64,000 nt of DNA from JBIOWF01 sp044868295. GTDB lineage: Bacteria; Actinomycetota; Actinomycetes; Streptosporangiales; Streptosporangiaceae. Both the position numbers and the translations under genes were made by a program. The stretch lies in assembly GCA_044868295.1 (NCBI GenBank), contig JBIOWF010000229.1:1-64000 (forward strand), written 5' to 3'. The notes beneath the pieces were generated by a model. It was not told the origin of the DNA. It ran no database searches and saw only the letters and a program-made list of their open reading frames with translations. Shown one piece after another: positions 55,135 through 64,000 of this stretch. The number at the start of each line of letters is the position of its first letter. Position 1 is the stretch's first letter.

Positions 55135-56358
55135 TCAGGCGCGCCGGAGATTCCTGATGGCGGGCACGCTGAGCAGGCAGGCGATGCCCGCCAACCCGGC
55201 CGCGAAGCCGAACAGCAGGACATGGTCGGCGCCCACGCGGGCGGCGACGGGTCCGGACAGGGCCTGGCCGATGGGGATGCTCAGCACCGAGCCGGCGACC
55301 TCGTAGGCGGTGACCCGGTTCAGCACGTCCTGGGTGACCTGGGTCTGCACGCTGGTGGCCCACATGACCGACCAGAAGGCCCAGGCAGCGCCGCTGGCGA
55401 CGAACCCGGCCGCGACCACGCCGGCCGGCATGCGGGTGGCGATGACGAGCGGCTCCATAAAGAACACGATCATCGCGACGGCGCCCGCGGCCAGCGGGCG
55501 CGACGGCTTGAACCACATCGCGACCAGGCCACCGATGATCGTGCCCGCCCCGGCGGCCGACATGATCCACCCGTAGGCGGCCTTGCCGAGATTCTCCGTG
55601 ATCAGCGCGGCGCCGAGCGGCATGAGCGGGCCGAAGACCAGAACGCCGTACCCCGCCCAGACGATGATGACGGCCCACATCCAGGTGCGGGAGCGGAACT
55701 CGTGCCAGCCTTCACGAAGGTCGCGAAGCATCGACGAGCCCGCCACCGCCGTCGCCACCGGGCGAACGCGCAACGCGAGCAGGCAGACCGCACTCACAGC
55801 GAAGGTCCCCGCGTTCACCCCGTACACCACGCCCGCGCCACCGAGCAGGACCAGCGCCCCGGACAGCGCGGGGCCGAGCAGTTGCGCCATCGCGTCGGCG
55901 ACGCGGAGGGTGGCGTTCGCCCGCTGCACGTCCCGGGCGATCTGCGGCACCATGCTGCTCACACCCGGCTGGAACATCGCCGCCGCCGCCCCGCTGAACG
56001 AGGACAGGACGATGAGCAGCCAGAGCTCGGGTTTTCCGGCCAGGAAGGCGATCGCCACGATCGACTGGGTGACGACACGCACGAGATCCGCGCCGATCAT
56101 CATGCGGCGGGCCGTGAACCGGTCGGCGAAGACGCCGCCGAAAAGGATCAGGCCGCCGAAGGGCGCCATCCACGCCGCCAGCACGAAGCCCACTCCGGAC
56201 GGTCCGTACCCGGCGCCGAGCACGCCCAGCGACACGGCCACCGGCAACATCGCGTCGCCGAGAATGGAGATCGCGCGCCCGGCGAAGTAGAGCGCGAAGT
56301 CTCTCGACCAGAGCGTCTGCCGCTCGACCCTCCGCGCGGTCTGTACGGCTTCCGCCAT
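55135..56358 (-). CDS. MFS transporter
   Basis: The protein of about 407 residues has twelve hydrophobic helices. The MFS loop 2-3 motif appears as GGVFADRFTARRMMIGADL. It resembles enterobactin- or drug-exporter-like MFS (DFALYFAGRAISILGDAMLPVAV, in segments). The ATG at 56358 is preferred to a GTG at 56373. A perfect 14-bp palindrome about 60 bases upstream suggests repressor control. The adaptor gene begins 54 bases after its stop. The substrate is unknown. Confidence 0.88.
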   Translation of the reverse strand: MAEAVQTARRVERQTLWSRDFALYFAGRAISILGDAMLPVAVSLGVLGAGYGPSGVGFVLAAWMAPFGGLILFGGVFADRFTARRMMIGADLVRVVTQSIVAIAFLAGKPELWLLIVLSSFSGAAAAMFQPGVSSMVPQIARDVQRANATLRVADAMAQLLGPALSGALVLLGGAGVVYGVNAGTFAVSAVCLLALRVRPVATAVAGSSMLRDLREGWHEFRSRTWMWAVIIVWAGYGVLVFGPLMPLGAALITENLGKAAYGWIMSAAGAGTIIGGLVAMWFKPSRPLAAGAVAMIVFFMEPLVIATRMPAGVVAAGFVASGAAWAFWSVMWATSVQTQVTQDVLNRVTAYEVAGSVLSIPIGQALSGPVAARVGADHVLLFGFAAGLAGIACLLSVPAIRNLRRA

Positions 56359-56420
56359 GACGCCCCCACTCACCTGCCCGAAGCTTGCGACAGAAATGAT
56401 GCCGCCAAATCGGAAAGTTT

Positions 56421-56434
56421 CCTAATTAATTAGG
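56421..56434. promoter_or_regulatory. 14-bp perfect palindrome upstream of the MFS gene
   Basis: CCTAATTAATTAGG is a perfect dyad in a short AT-rich island, typical of MarR- or TetR-type operators. No regulator gene of those families lies nearby. Its position suggests control of the MFS exporter gene. Confidence 0.55.
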
Positions 56435-56497
56435 TGGAAGGCGTAATGGATCGATCGGCCTGGTGGACCTGCGGGCGCCATGCGGGCGCGGCGACCC

Positions 56498-56523
56498 GGT
56501 CGATCCGCGATTCCGGATCGACC
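56498..56523 (-). terminator. Hairpin downstream of proC
   Basis: GGTCGATCCG and CGGATCGACC form a perfect 10-bp stem with a six-base loop, 98 bases after the proC stop. GGCCTGGT at 56457 and ACCAGGCC at 56521 form an outer pair. Confidence 0.55.
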
Positions 56524-56620
56524 AGGCCTTACGGATCAGTCGGCTTACCAGATGGCCCGGCGGGGCGAACAGGGCCTACCTGGATTGGCGCGTCGCACTG
56601 GGCCGACAGGGGATACCGGG

Positions 56621-57415
56621 TCAGCCGGCGGCGAGCTGGCGGCTCCGGTCGCGAGCGGCCTCGATCGCGTCCAGGAACGCGGCCCGCACCTTGTGGCGCT
56701 CCAGCTCGGCGATGGCCGAGATCGTGGTGCCGCCGGGCGAGGTGACGGCTTCGCGCAGGATGACCGGATGCTCGCCGGAGTCCCGCAGCATGATCGCGGC
56801 GCCGACGATCGACTGGGTGACCATGTCGAGCGCCGCCGCCCGGGGCATGCCCAGCAGGATGCCCGCGTCGACCATGGCCTCGACCAGGTAGAAGAAGTAA
56901 GCGGGACCGCTGCCGGACAGCGCCGTGGCGGCGTCCTGCTGGGACTCGGGGATGCGCAGCACCTTGCCGACGGGCCGGAGCAGGGCCTCGGTGTGCTTCA
57001 GGTGGGCCTCGGAGGCGTGCGCGCCGGCCGAGATGACGCTCATGGCCTCGTCCACGAGCACGGGCGTGTTGGACATGACGCGGACCACCGGCACCTCATC
57101 GCCGAGCCGGGACTCCACGAACGCCGTGGTGATGCCCGCGGCCACGGAGATCACGAGCTTCCCGGCCGGGACATAGGGGGCGATCTCGGTGAGCAGTGCG
57201 CCCATGTCCTGCGGCTTGACGGCCAGGATGAGGGTGTCCGCGCTCTTGGCGGCCTCCGCGTTGGACACGATCTGCACGCCGTACCGCTCACGCAGGGCGT
57301 CGGCACGCTCCGGGCGCCGCGCGGTCGCCATGATCTCGGCCGGCTTGAGCCCGGCCCGCACCAGCCCGGAGAGCAGAGCCTCGCCCATCTTGCCTGTTCC
57401 GAGAATCGCGATCAT
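56621..57415 (-). CDS. proC: Pyrroline-5-carboxylate reductase
   Basis: The 264-residue enzyme makes the last step of proline synthesis. The Rossmann motif MIAILGTGKMGEALL opens the protein. The signature in the C-terminal domain reads ATALSGSGPAYFFYLVEAM, then LREAVTSPGGTTISAI. Length and domains are normal. It begins 59 bases after the end of a frameshifted small gene. Confidence 0.95.
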   Translation of the reverse strand: MIAILGTGKMGEALLSGLVRAGLKPAEIMATARRPERADALRERYGVQIVSNAEAAKSADTLILAVKPQDMGALLTEIAPYVPAGKLVISVAAGITTAFVESRLGDEVPVVRVMSNTPVLVDEAMSVISAGAHASEAHLKHTEALLRPVGKVLRIPESQQDAATALSGSGPAYFFYLVEAMVDAGILLGMPRAAALDMVTQSIVGAAIMLRDSGEHPVILREAVTSPGGTTISAIAELERHKVRAAFLDAIEAARDRSRQLAAG

Positions 57416-57474
57416 GCCAACACCTCGCTGTCAGGGATTTGCCCGCAGCCTACCGGCCTCGTCGCCGGTGGACG

Positions 57475-57963
57475 TCAGGACCGGCTCAGCAGCGATCGAA
57501 CGAAGAACGCGAGATCGGCGTCGCGTCCCACGACGACGTCGGCAGATCCCGACTCTCCTCCCGGCCTGTCCCCCGACGCACCGGGCCAGCAGCACCAGCG
57601 CCCTCACCATCTGCTCGGCGTGCGGCAGGGTCGCCTCCATTGAGGGGGCGCCCTCGCGACGCATGACGAACGAGACATGGCGGCCGTCACCGACGAGATG
57701 AACCCCGGACCGTGTGAAAACCGAGTATTCCGGAAGCACTTCCCCAGAACCCACGCCATTGCGGGCTCCTGCGTCGCGACGTGGTACGAGGCGTCGACGT
57801 CGGGGCGACCGGTCGCCGTCGCGGGCAGCGGCTGGGTCAGCGGGACAGCCTCATACCCGCTGACGGCACTGTCCCGCTTGGCTGCCCGGGCGGCCCTCAG
57901 TCCGTACACGCCGAACAGCCCGCCCATGACCAGGGCGGGGACGATGTGCTGGGTGATGGTCAT
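57475..57963 (-). pseudogene. Small membrane-anchored protein with two compensating indels
   Basis: The start frame (ATG 57963) gives MTITQHIVPALVMGGLFGVYG, a membrane helix, then a polar region up to EPAMAWVLG. The text EVLPEYSVFTRSGVHLVGDG to VRALVLLARCV continues in a second frame. The end DVVVGRDADLAFFVRSLLSRS lies again in the first frame. One missing G at the GGGG complementary to 57742-57745 and one extra G at the GGGGG complementary to 57570-57574 would explain it. The restored product has about 162 residues and no known family. True decay and sequencing error are both possible. Confidence 0.6.
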
Positions 57964-57969
57964 CGCGGA

Positions 57970-58179
57970 TCAGTTCCTCGGGGGCTGCGGAGGCGTCCAG
58001 CCACCCGGCCCTGACGGATGGCCGGCCCCCGCCGGATACCCGGACGACCCCGAGGGATAGCCCGACGGCCCCGAGGGATGGCCGGCCGCCCCTGACGGAT
58101 ACGCGGACGGCCCTGACGGATAGCCGGTCGTGGCCCCGTGCGCCTGAGATGCTGCCGGCCTGGGCGAGGAGGCGATGAA
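57970..58179 (-). pseudogene. Remnant of a gene with a YPSG repeat tail
   Basis: A frame without any start codon encodes repeats such as GYPSGPSAYPSG, GHPSGPSGYPSG and ends GGWTPPQPPRN, then TGA. This looks like the disordered tail of a lost protein. A TGA just upstream closes the frame, so the N-terminal part is missing. It ends seven bases before the frameshifted small gene. Confidence 0.45.
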
Positions 58180-58200
58180 TCAACTTGCGGTGAAATATTA

Positions 58201-58272
58201 CTATTCGTCTACGAGGTAGATCGGGACGTCGGCCTTCTCCAGCCACGCTTCAGGGACTACTGGACTCAGGCA
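58201..58272 (-). pseudogene. Possible C-terminal gene fragment
   Basis: A short frame encodes PVVPEAWLEKADVPIYLVDE and a TAG stop. It reads like a natural protein end but has no start codon and a stop just upstream. It may be debris of another gene in the decayed patch. Confidence 0.25.
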
Positions 58273-58355
58273 AAGTCACCACGTGTTGATTTAGCTCTCG
58301 GCCATACGTCCTCAACAGGTCCGAACCCCACGGAATGCGGGCTCGTCAAAGAGGT

Positions 58356-58802
58356 ATGCGAAGACTCTGGCTCACCCCGGTCCTGTTCCTTGCGGTCGCC
58401 TGCGGCGGCACCCCCGGCACGCCGGCGGCGGGTCCCGATCAGGTGGTGAGCACCACGGCGAGCTCAGGAACGCCTGCCGTCGCACCCTCCGCCGTCGAAC
58501 CGTCCGCGGTCTCACCGGTCGGCGGCACGCTCCAGCCGCACAAGATCGCGTGGACCCGCGCCACGCCCTCGGCGGACGGAACCTCGCTGAACATCGTGTG
58601 GTGGTCGGGTGTGGCGCCGTGCGCCGTGCTCGACCGGGTCGAGGTACGGGAGGGGACGGGCGAGGTGACGGTCACGCTCTACGAAGGTTACGACCGTCAC
58701 TCCCCCGACGCCGTGTGCATCGAGATCGCCCTGGAGAAGAAGACCACCGTCAAGCTCTCCGCCCCTCTCGGCGGCCGCAAGATCGTCGACGGCGCGAAGT
58801 GA
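58356..58802 (+). CDS. Small lipoprotein, paralogue of the next gene
   Basis: The 148-residue protein has a lipoprotein signal (MRRLWLTPVLFLAVACGG). A threonine-, proline- and alanine-rich linker follows, then a domain of about 80 residues starting GGTLQPHKIAWTRATPS. The domain contains WWSGVAPCAVLDRVEV, VTVTLYEGYD and PLGGRKIVDGAK, with two cysteines that could pair. The next gene encodes the same domain. Function is unknown. The AAAGAGG site nearly touches the ATG; an ATG at 58335 is in frame but spoils the signal. Confidence 0.75.
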   Translation: MRRLWLTPVLFLAVACGGTPGTPAAGPDQVVSTTASSGTPAVAPSAVEPSAVSPVGGTLQPHKIAWTRATPSADGTSLNIVWWSGVAPCAVLDRVEVREGTGEVTVTLYEGYDRHSPDAVCIEIALEKKTTVKLSAPLGGRKIVDGAK

Positions 58803-58856
58803 TGCGATCCCCGACATTTCCGTGAACCGCCTCGGACACGCTTCCGTCAAACGGTT

Positions 58857-59258
58857 ATGCGGACGATGCGACGTATGGCGGCGGTTGCCGCGACTGTTCT
58901 GATGGTCACGCTCGGCGGGATGAGCGCGACCGCTCATGCGGCGGCCGGTACGGCGGAGCCCACCCCGGTGAAGCCGCAGGGCGGCACATTCAACCCCCAC
59001 AAGGTCCGGTGGACTTCGGCGAAGCCGATCAAGAAGGGCAGGTACCTCAAGATCACCTGGTGGTCGGGCGTCGCGCCGTGCTGGGTGCTGGACCGGGTGA
59101 AGGTGAAGGAGACCGCCAAGAAGGTCACCGTGACCCTGTACGAAGGGAGCGACAAGGATGGCGGCATGTGCATCCTGATCGCCACCAAGAAGACGACGAT
59201 CGTGAAGCTCAAGACCCCCCTCGGCGACCGCAAGATCGTCGACGGTGCCAAGAAGTGA
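58857..59258 (+). CDS. Small secreted protein, paralogue of the previous gene
   Basis: The 133-residue protein has a cleavable signal peptide (MAAVAATVLMVTLGGMSATAHA, in segments) and then the same domain as its neighbour: GGTFNPHKVRWTSAKP, WWSGVAPCWVLDRVKV, VTVTLYEGSDKD, PLGDRKIVDGAKK. It is far more basic and lysine-rich than the lipoprotein copy. The two arose by tandem duplication, one anchored and one released. No function is known. Confidence 0.75.
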   Translation: MRTMRRMAAVAATVLMVTLGGMSATAHAAAGTAEPTPVKPQGGTFNPHKVRWTSAKPIKKGRYLKITWWSGVAPCWVLDRVKVKETAKKVTVTLYEGSDKDGGMCILIATKKTTIVKLKTPLGDRKIVDGAKK

Positions 59259-59434
59259 CCATACGGCTCACGCCTCCCCGGCGTGGGCCGTACACACCGC
59301 ATGTAGCCCCGCCACGTGGAGAAAGCCGTCGCAGACGACGGCGCGCGGCTGTGACCACGCGGGCACGGCGGGCCCCATCACCCGCGCCGCGGTGCGCGTG
59401 ACGCTGCCGGAAATCTGTCGCCCGACGGCCGGGA

Positions 59435-59452
59435 ATGAGTGCGCGCACTCAT
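59435..59452. promoter_or_regulatory. 18-bp perfect palindrome upstream of dnaK
   Basis: ATGAGTGCGCGCACTCAT is a perfect dyad, ending two bases before the first HAIR site. It shares GAGT/ACTC half-sites with HAIR but has no spacer of seven. It could be a second regulator's site. Confidence 0.5.
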
Positions 59453-59454
59453 GG

Positions 59455-59475
59455 GTTGAGCGCCCTAGACTCAAG
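59455..59475. promoter_or_regulatory. HAIR operator 1 (HspR)
   Basis: GTTGAGC-N7-ACTCAAG matches the HspR operator CTTGAGT-N7-ACTCAAG, with a perfect right half and two changes in the left. It lies just upstream of the -35 box of the dnaK promoter. Confidence 0.8.
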
Positions 59476-59479
59476 ACGT

Positions 59480-59508
59480 TTGACAAACGCTGGGGGCCGA
59501 CCCAATAT
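59480..59508 (+). promoter_or_regulatory. dnaK promoter
   Basis: TTGACA at 59480-59485 is a perfect -35 box. CAATAT at 59503-59508, 17 bases on, is a fair -10. The second HAIR operator starts at the end of the -10, so HspR binding would block it. Confidence 0.7.
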
Positions 59509-59527
59509 TGAGTCGGACCGACTCAAC
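59507..59527. promoter_or_regulatory. HAIR operator 2 (HspR)
   Basis: ATTGAGT-N7-ACTCAAC has both inner six-base halves of the HspR consensus intact. It overlaps the end of the -10 region and lies 21 bases before the dnaK ATG. Confidence 0.85.
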
Positions 59528-59548
59528 TTTCACTACAAGGACGTACTC

Positions 59549-61416
<1,868 letters not shown>

Positions 61417-61420
<4 letters not shown>

Positions 61421-62052
61421 GCCCGCGCGAGAACGGTTCCGACCAGGAGCCGGTGATCCGCGACAACCGCAAGATCGACCCGGAGACCGGGAAGGCCCGC
61501 AAGAGCGCCGGGGAACCGGCCGGCGGTGCCGCTCCCGGCTCGCCGGAGGGATCCGCCACAGCCGAGGCCGTGACCGACCCGCCGGGGGCGGGCCTGCTCG
61601 CGGAGCGCACGGCCGACCTGCAGCGTCTGCAGGCGGAGTACGCGAACTACCGCAAGCGCGTGGAGCGGGACCGGATCACCGTCAAGGAACATGCCGTTGC
61701 CAACGTGCTGTCCGAGCTGCTGCCGGTGCTCGACGACATCGGGCGGGCCCGTGACCACGGCGAGCTCACCGGCGGTTTCGCCAAGGTGAGCGAGTCGCTG
61801 GAATCGGCGGTCGGCAAGCTCGGCCTGTCCGCCTACGGCGCCAAGGGCGATCCGTTCGACCCGACCGTGCACGAGGCGCTCCTGCACAGCTATTCGCCGG
61901 ACGTGTCCGAGCCGACGTGCGTAGAGATCCTGCAGCCGGGTTACCGGATCGGCGACCGGATTCTTCGTCCGGCTCGCGTCGCGGTGGCCGAGCCGAGCGA
62001 GGACGAGACGCCCGAGGAGTCCGACGAGTCCGCGGACGCCGAGGAGAACTGA
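61417..62052 (+). CDS. grpE: Nucleotide exchange factor GrpE
   Basis: The 211-residue protein has a disordered, charged N-terminal 60 residues. A coiled-coil follows ([19 protein letters not shown]), then the beta domain with [15 protein letters not shown] and [20 protein letters not shown], in segments. GrpE releases ADP from DnaK. Its GTG overlaps the dnaK stop as GTGA. A strong hairpin lies 12 bases after its stop. Confidence 0.95.
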
Positions 62053-62063
62053 ATCCCACGGTT

Positions 62064-62093
62064 TCTCTCCCGATCCGCGAAGATCGGGAGAGA
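62064..62093 (+). terminator. Perfect 12-bp hairpin between grpE and dnaJ
   Basis: TCTCTCCCGATC and GATCGGGAGAGA form a perfect stem with a six-base loop (CGCGAA). It lies in the only sizeable gap of the operon. It may act as a partial terminator or RNA processing/stability element that sets the ratio of dnaK-grpE to dnaJ-hspR-clpB. Confidence 0.65.
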
Positions 62094-62131
62094 CGCCTGC
62101 ACACCCCCGTTGCGCGAAGGAAGCGAAATAG

Positions 62132-63310
62132 ATGAGCACCAAGGACTACCTGGAGAAGGACTATTACGCCGTCCTTGGTGTGCCCAAGACCGCGACCGCC
62201 GAGGACATCAAGAAGGCCTACCGGAAACTGGCCAGGCAGTACCATCCGGACGCCAACAGGGGGAACACGCAGACCGAGGAGAAGTTCAAGGAGGTCTCAG
62301 AGGCCTACGACGTGCTCTCCGACGTCAAGCGCCGCAAAGAGTACGACGACGCCCGAGCTCTCTTCGGGTCGGGACTCGGCGGTTACGCCGGAGCGGGCGG
62401 CCCGCGCGGCGGCTTCAACTTCGACTTCGGCGATCTCTTCTCCGGCAGCGGCACCGGCCAGCACGGCACGGGTGAGCGGATCGGCGACCTGTTCGGCGGC
62501 CTGTTCAACCGCGGCGGCGGCCGGACGACCACCACCACGAGCAGGCCGCGCCGGGGGCAGGACGTCGAGTCCGAGGTCAGCCTGTCATTCGGCGAGGCGG
62601 TCGACGGCGCCACGGTCTCCCTGCGACTGACCAGCTCGTCGGCCTGTGCGGTGTGCAGCGGCACCGGCGCCAGGGCCGGCACGACGCCCAGGGTCTGCCC
62701 GACCTGTGAGGGCACCGGCGCCGCCAGCCGCAACCTGGGCAACTTCGCCTTCTCCGAGCCCTGCCGCGACTGCCGTGGCCGGGGCCTCCTCGTCGACGAC
62801 CCATGCCCGGTGTGCGAGGGCAGCGGGCGTGGTAAGAGCTCCCGGAACATCCAGGCCCGAATCCCGGCGGGAGTCGGCGACGGCCAGCGCATCCGGCTCA
62901 AGGGCAAGGGGGCGCCGGGTGAGAACGGCGGCCCGGCGGGCGACCTGTACGTCCAGGTCCACGTGAAGCCGCACCCCGTGTTCGGCCGCACGGGCGAGAA
63001 CCTGACCGTCACCGTGCCTGTGACGTTTCCCGAGGCCGCGCTCGGCGCCGAGATCAAGGTGCCGACGCTCCGGGGCATGCCGGTCACGCTGCGCATCCCC
63101 GAGGGCACGCCCAACGGTCGCACGTTCCGGGTGCGCGGTCGCGGAGCCGCCCGCAAGGACGGCACGAAGGCCGACCTGCTCGTCACGGTGCAGGTGACGG
63201 TGCCACAACACCTCGACGACAAGGCGCGTGCCGCCCTCGAGGAGTTCCGCGACGCCACCGAGGGCACCGACCTGCGCGAAGAGCTGATCAAGCAGGCCAG
63301 AAGCGAGTGA
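62132..63310 (+). CDS. dnaJ: Chaperone DnaJ (Hsp40), type I
   Basis: The 392-residue protein has a J-domain at residues 9-75 with HPD in [11 protein letters not shown] glycine/phenylalanine region follows. Then come four zinc repeats [24 protein letters not shown] and CPVCEGSG, and the C-terminal substrate domains. It stimulates DnaK. The J-domain starts with [14 protein letters not shown], the DnaJ1 type found in actinobacterial dnaK operons. It is followed after four bases by hspR. Confidence 0.96.
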   Translation: MSTKDYLEKDYYAVLGVPKTATAEDIKKAYRKLARQYHPDANRGNTQTEEKFKEVSEAYDVLSDVKRRKEYDDARALFGSGLGGYAGAGGPRGGFNFDFGDLFSGSGTGQHGTGERIGDLFGGLFNRGGGRTTTTTSRPRRGQDVESEVSLSFGEAVDGATVSLRLTSSSACAVCSGTGARAGTTPRVCPTCEGTGAASRNLGNFAFSEPCRDCRGRGLLVDDPCPVCEGSGRGKSSRNIQARIPAGVGDGQRIRLKGKGAPGENGGPAGDLYVQVHVKPHPVFGRTGENLTVTVPVTFPEAALGAEIKVPTLRGMPVTLRIPEGTPNGRTFRVRGRGAARKDGTKADLLVTVQVTVPQHLDDKARAALEEFRDATEGTDLREELIKQARSE

Positions 63311-63314
63311 GCCG

Positions 63315-63662
63315 ATGGATGCCAACTTCTTCGATCTGTCCGATGACACCCCGGTCTACGTCATCTCGGTGGCGGCCCAGCTGTCCGGGCTGCACCCGCA
63401 GACCCTCCGCCAGTACGACCGGCTCGGCCTGGTCAGCCCAGGGCGTACCGCAGGCCGCGGGCGGCTCTACTCGACCCGGGACATCGTCCTGCTGCGCGAG
63501 GTGCAGCGACTCTCTCAGGAAGACGGCATCAACCTCGCCGGCATCAAGCGCATCCTCGAACTGGAGACCGAGAATTTGCGCCTGCGGGACGAGGTCGTGC
63601 GCCTCCGGGGTGAGCTGACCATGATCCGCGCACTGATCAGATACGAACTCCCTCCGGCATGA
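63315..63662 (+). CDS. hspR: Heat-shock repressor HspR (MerR family)
   Basis: The 115-residue MerR-type regulator has the HTH in YVISVAAQLSGLHPQTLRQYDRLGLVSPGR (in segments) and a coiled-coil dimer helix (ILELETENLRLRDEVVRLRGEL). It binds HAIR operators; two are visible before dnaK. It is autoregulated as the fourth gene of the operon. DnaK acts as co-repressor in Streptomyces, which closes a feedback loop. Confidence 0.95.
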   Translation: MDANFFDLSDDTPVYVISVAAQLSGLHPQTLRQYDRLGLVSPGRTAGRGRLYSTRDIVLLREVQRLSQEDGINLAGIKRILELETENLRLRDEVVRLRGELTMIRALIRYELPPA

Positions 63663-63678
63663 GTGCGAGGCAATGAGC

Positions 63679-64000
63679 ATGGACTACAAGCTGACGCAGA
63701 AGAGCCAGGAGGCCCTGTCCGGCGCGGTGCGGCGTGCCGCCGCCGAGGGGAATCCCGAGGTCGCGCCCGCTCATCTGTTCACGACGATGCTCGCCCAGAC
63801 GGGCGGGACGGCCGTGCCGCTCCTGGAGGCCGTCGGCGCCGACTGGAAGCAATTGCGCACCAGATCCGAGGAGCTGCTGGCCGGGCTGCCCAAGGCGCAG
63901 GGCGCCACGGTGAGCGCGCCGTCGAGCTCACGGCAGCTCTTGACCGTGCTGAACACCGCCGCCCAGCGGGCCAAGCAGTTGGAGGACGAGTACGTCTCGA
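63679..64000 (+). CDS. clpB: ATP-dependent chaperone ClpB, 5' part only
   Basis: The first 107 codons are in the window. MDYKLTQKSQEALSGAVRRAA, then EVAPAHLFTTMLAQTGG (in segments), is the Clp N-domain of ClpB. I choose the ATG at 63679 because GAGG lies eight bases upstream; the ATG at 63673 is too close. The AAA+ modules lie beyond the right edge. Presence as the fifth gene of the dnaK operon makes disaggregase synthesis follow DnaK under HspR. Confidence 0.93.
   Translation, partial: MDYKLTQKSQEALSGAVRRAAAEGNPEVAPAHLFTTMLAQTGGTAVPLLEAVGADWKQLRTRSEELLAGLPKAQGATVSAPSSSRQLLTVLNTAAQRAKQLEDEYVS

Noticed and set aside
56434..56745. Plus-strand ORF next to the MFS operator, considered as a divergent regulator
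   Set aside because: No HTH or other domain is visible, and it runs antisense into proC.
58310..58330. AGGTCCGAACCCC resembles a tRNA T-arm or att site
   Set aside because: No other tRNA arms fit nearby and no integrase or duplicate core is seen.

Overview
The window is GC-rich actinomycete chromosome. The organism is probably a filamentous, sporulating member of the order Streptosporangiales (family Streptosporangiaceae). This is inferred from BldC, a BldN-type sigma factor with its RsbN-like partner, Rex, HspR with HAIR operators, menaquinone-based respiration and a Streptomyces-like gene order with differences. No rRNA, tRNA, CRISPR array, prophage or intact insertion sequence is visible. 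Almost everything is core metabolism and development.

Layout: (1) 1-1205: 5' end of msrA and a RarD permease. (2) 1375-20426: a minus-strand respiratory block, menG, then menJ-nuoABCDEFGHIJKLMN and a long-chain polyprenyl diphosphate synthase, with a near-perfect Rex operator upstream of menJ. It combines complex I with enzymes that make and modify its quinone. (3) 20540-24245: a secreted propeller protein, DUF4229, bldC, a lethal-factor-like metallopeptidase with a small partner, and a small membrane protein. (4) 24271-31716: cytochrome c maturation system II (tlpA, ccdA, resB, ccsB) with a histidine phosphatase, a LysR regulator, two small ORFs and hemL. (5) 31919-35641: an AceE/transketolase-like enzyme (frameshifted), a divergent Lrp regulator and a prim-pol protein. 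(6) 35731-42000: rex-hemA-hemC-hemD-hemB with a second Rex operator, and a glutaredoxin. (7) 42004-46217: a membrane/collagen-like/ABM fusion, bldN, rsbN and a HAD phosphatase. (8) 46389-51178: plsC, an SDR, a 32-residue basic protein, an excisionase-type HTH protein, a phosphatase and acuC. (9) 51464-57415: a MacAB-like exporter, an MFS exporter and proC. (10) 57475-58280: a decayed patch. (11) 58356-59258: a tandem pair of exported proteins. (12) 59435-64000: the HspR-controlled dnaK-grpE-dnaJ-hspR-clpB operon.

The most unusual structure is a set of very short bridging ORFs in the gaps of otherwise tightly packed operons (nuoC/nuoD, nuoD/nuoE, rex/hemA, hemA/hemC twice, and before acuC). 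Most begin in the RTGA overlap of the upstream stop and end in the RTGA overlap of the downstream start, and many encode an MSERSER-type N-terminus. In hemA-hemC the unit is tandemly duplicated. They look like a repeat family that carries a ribosome-binding site and start codon and keeps translational coupling intact. A 53-codon ORF fills the menJ-nuoA gap in a similar way.

Several genes (nuoE, the AceE-like gene, a small membrane protein at 57475-57963) are broken by single-base indels at G runs or a GG dinucleotide. This may be a base-calling problem in the assembly; in the last case real decay is also plausible.
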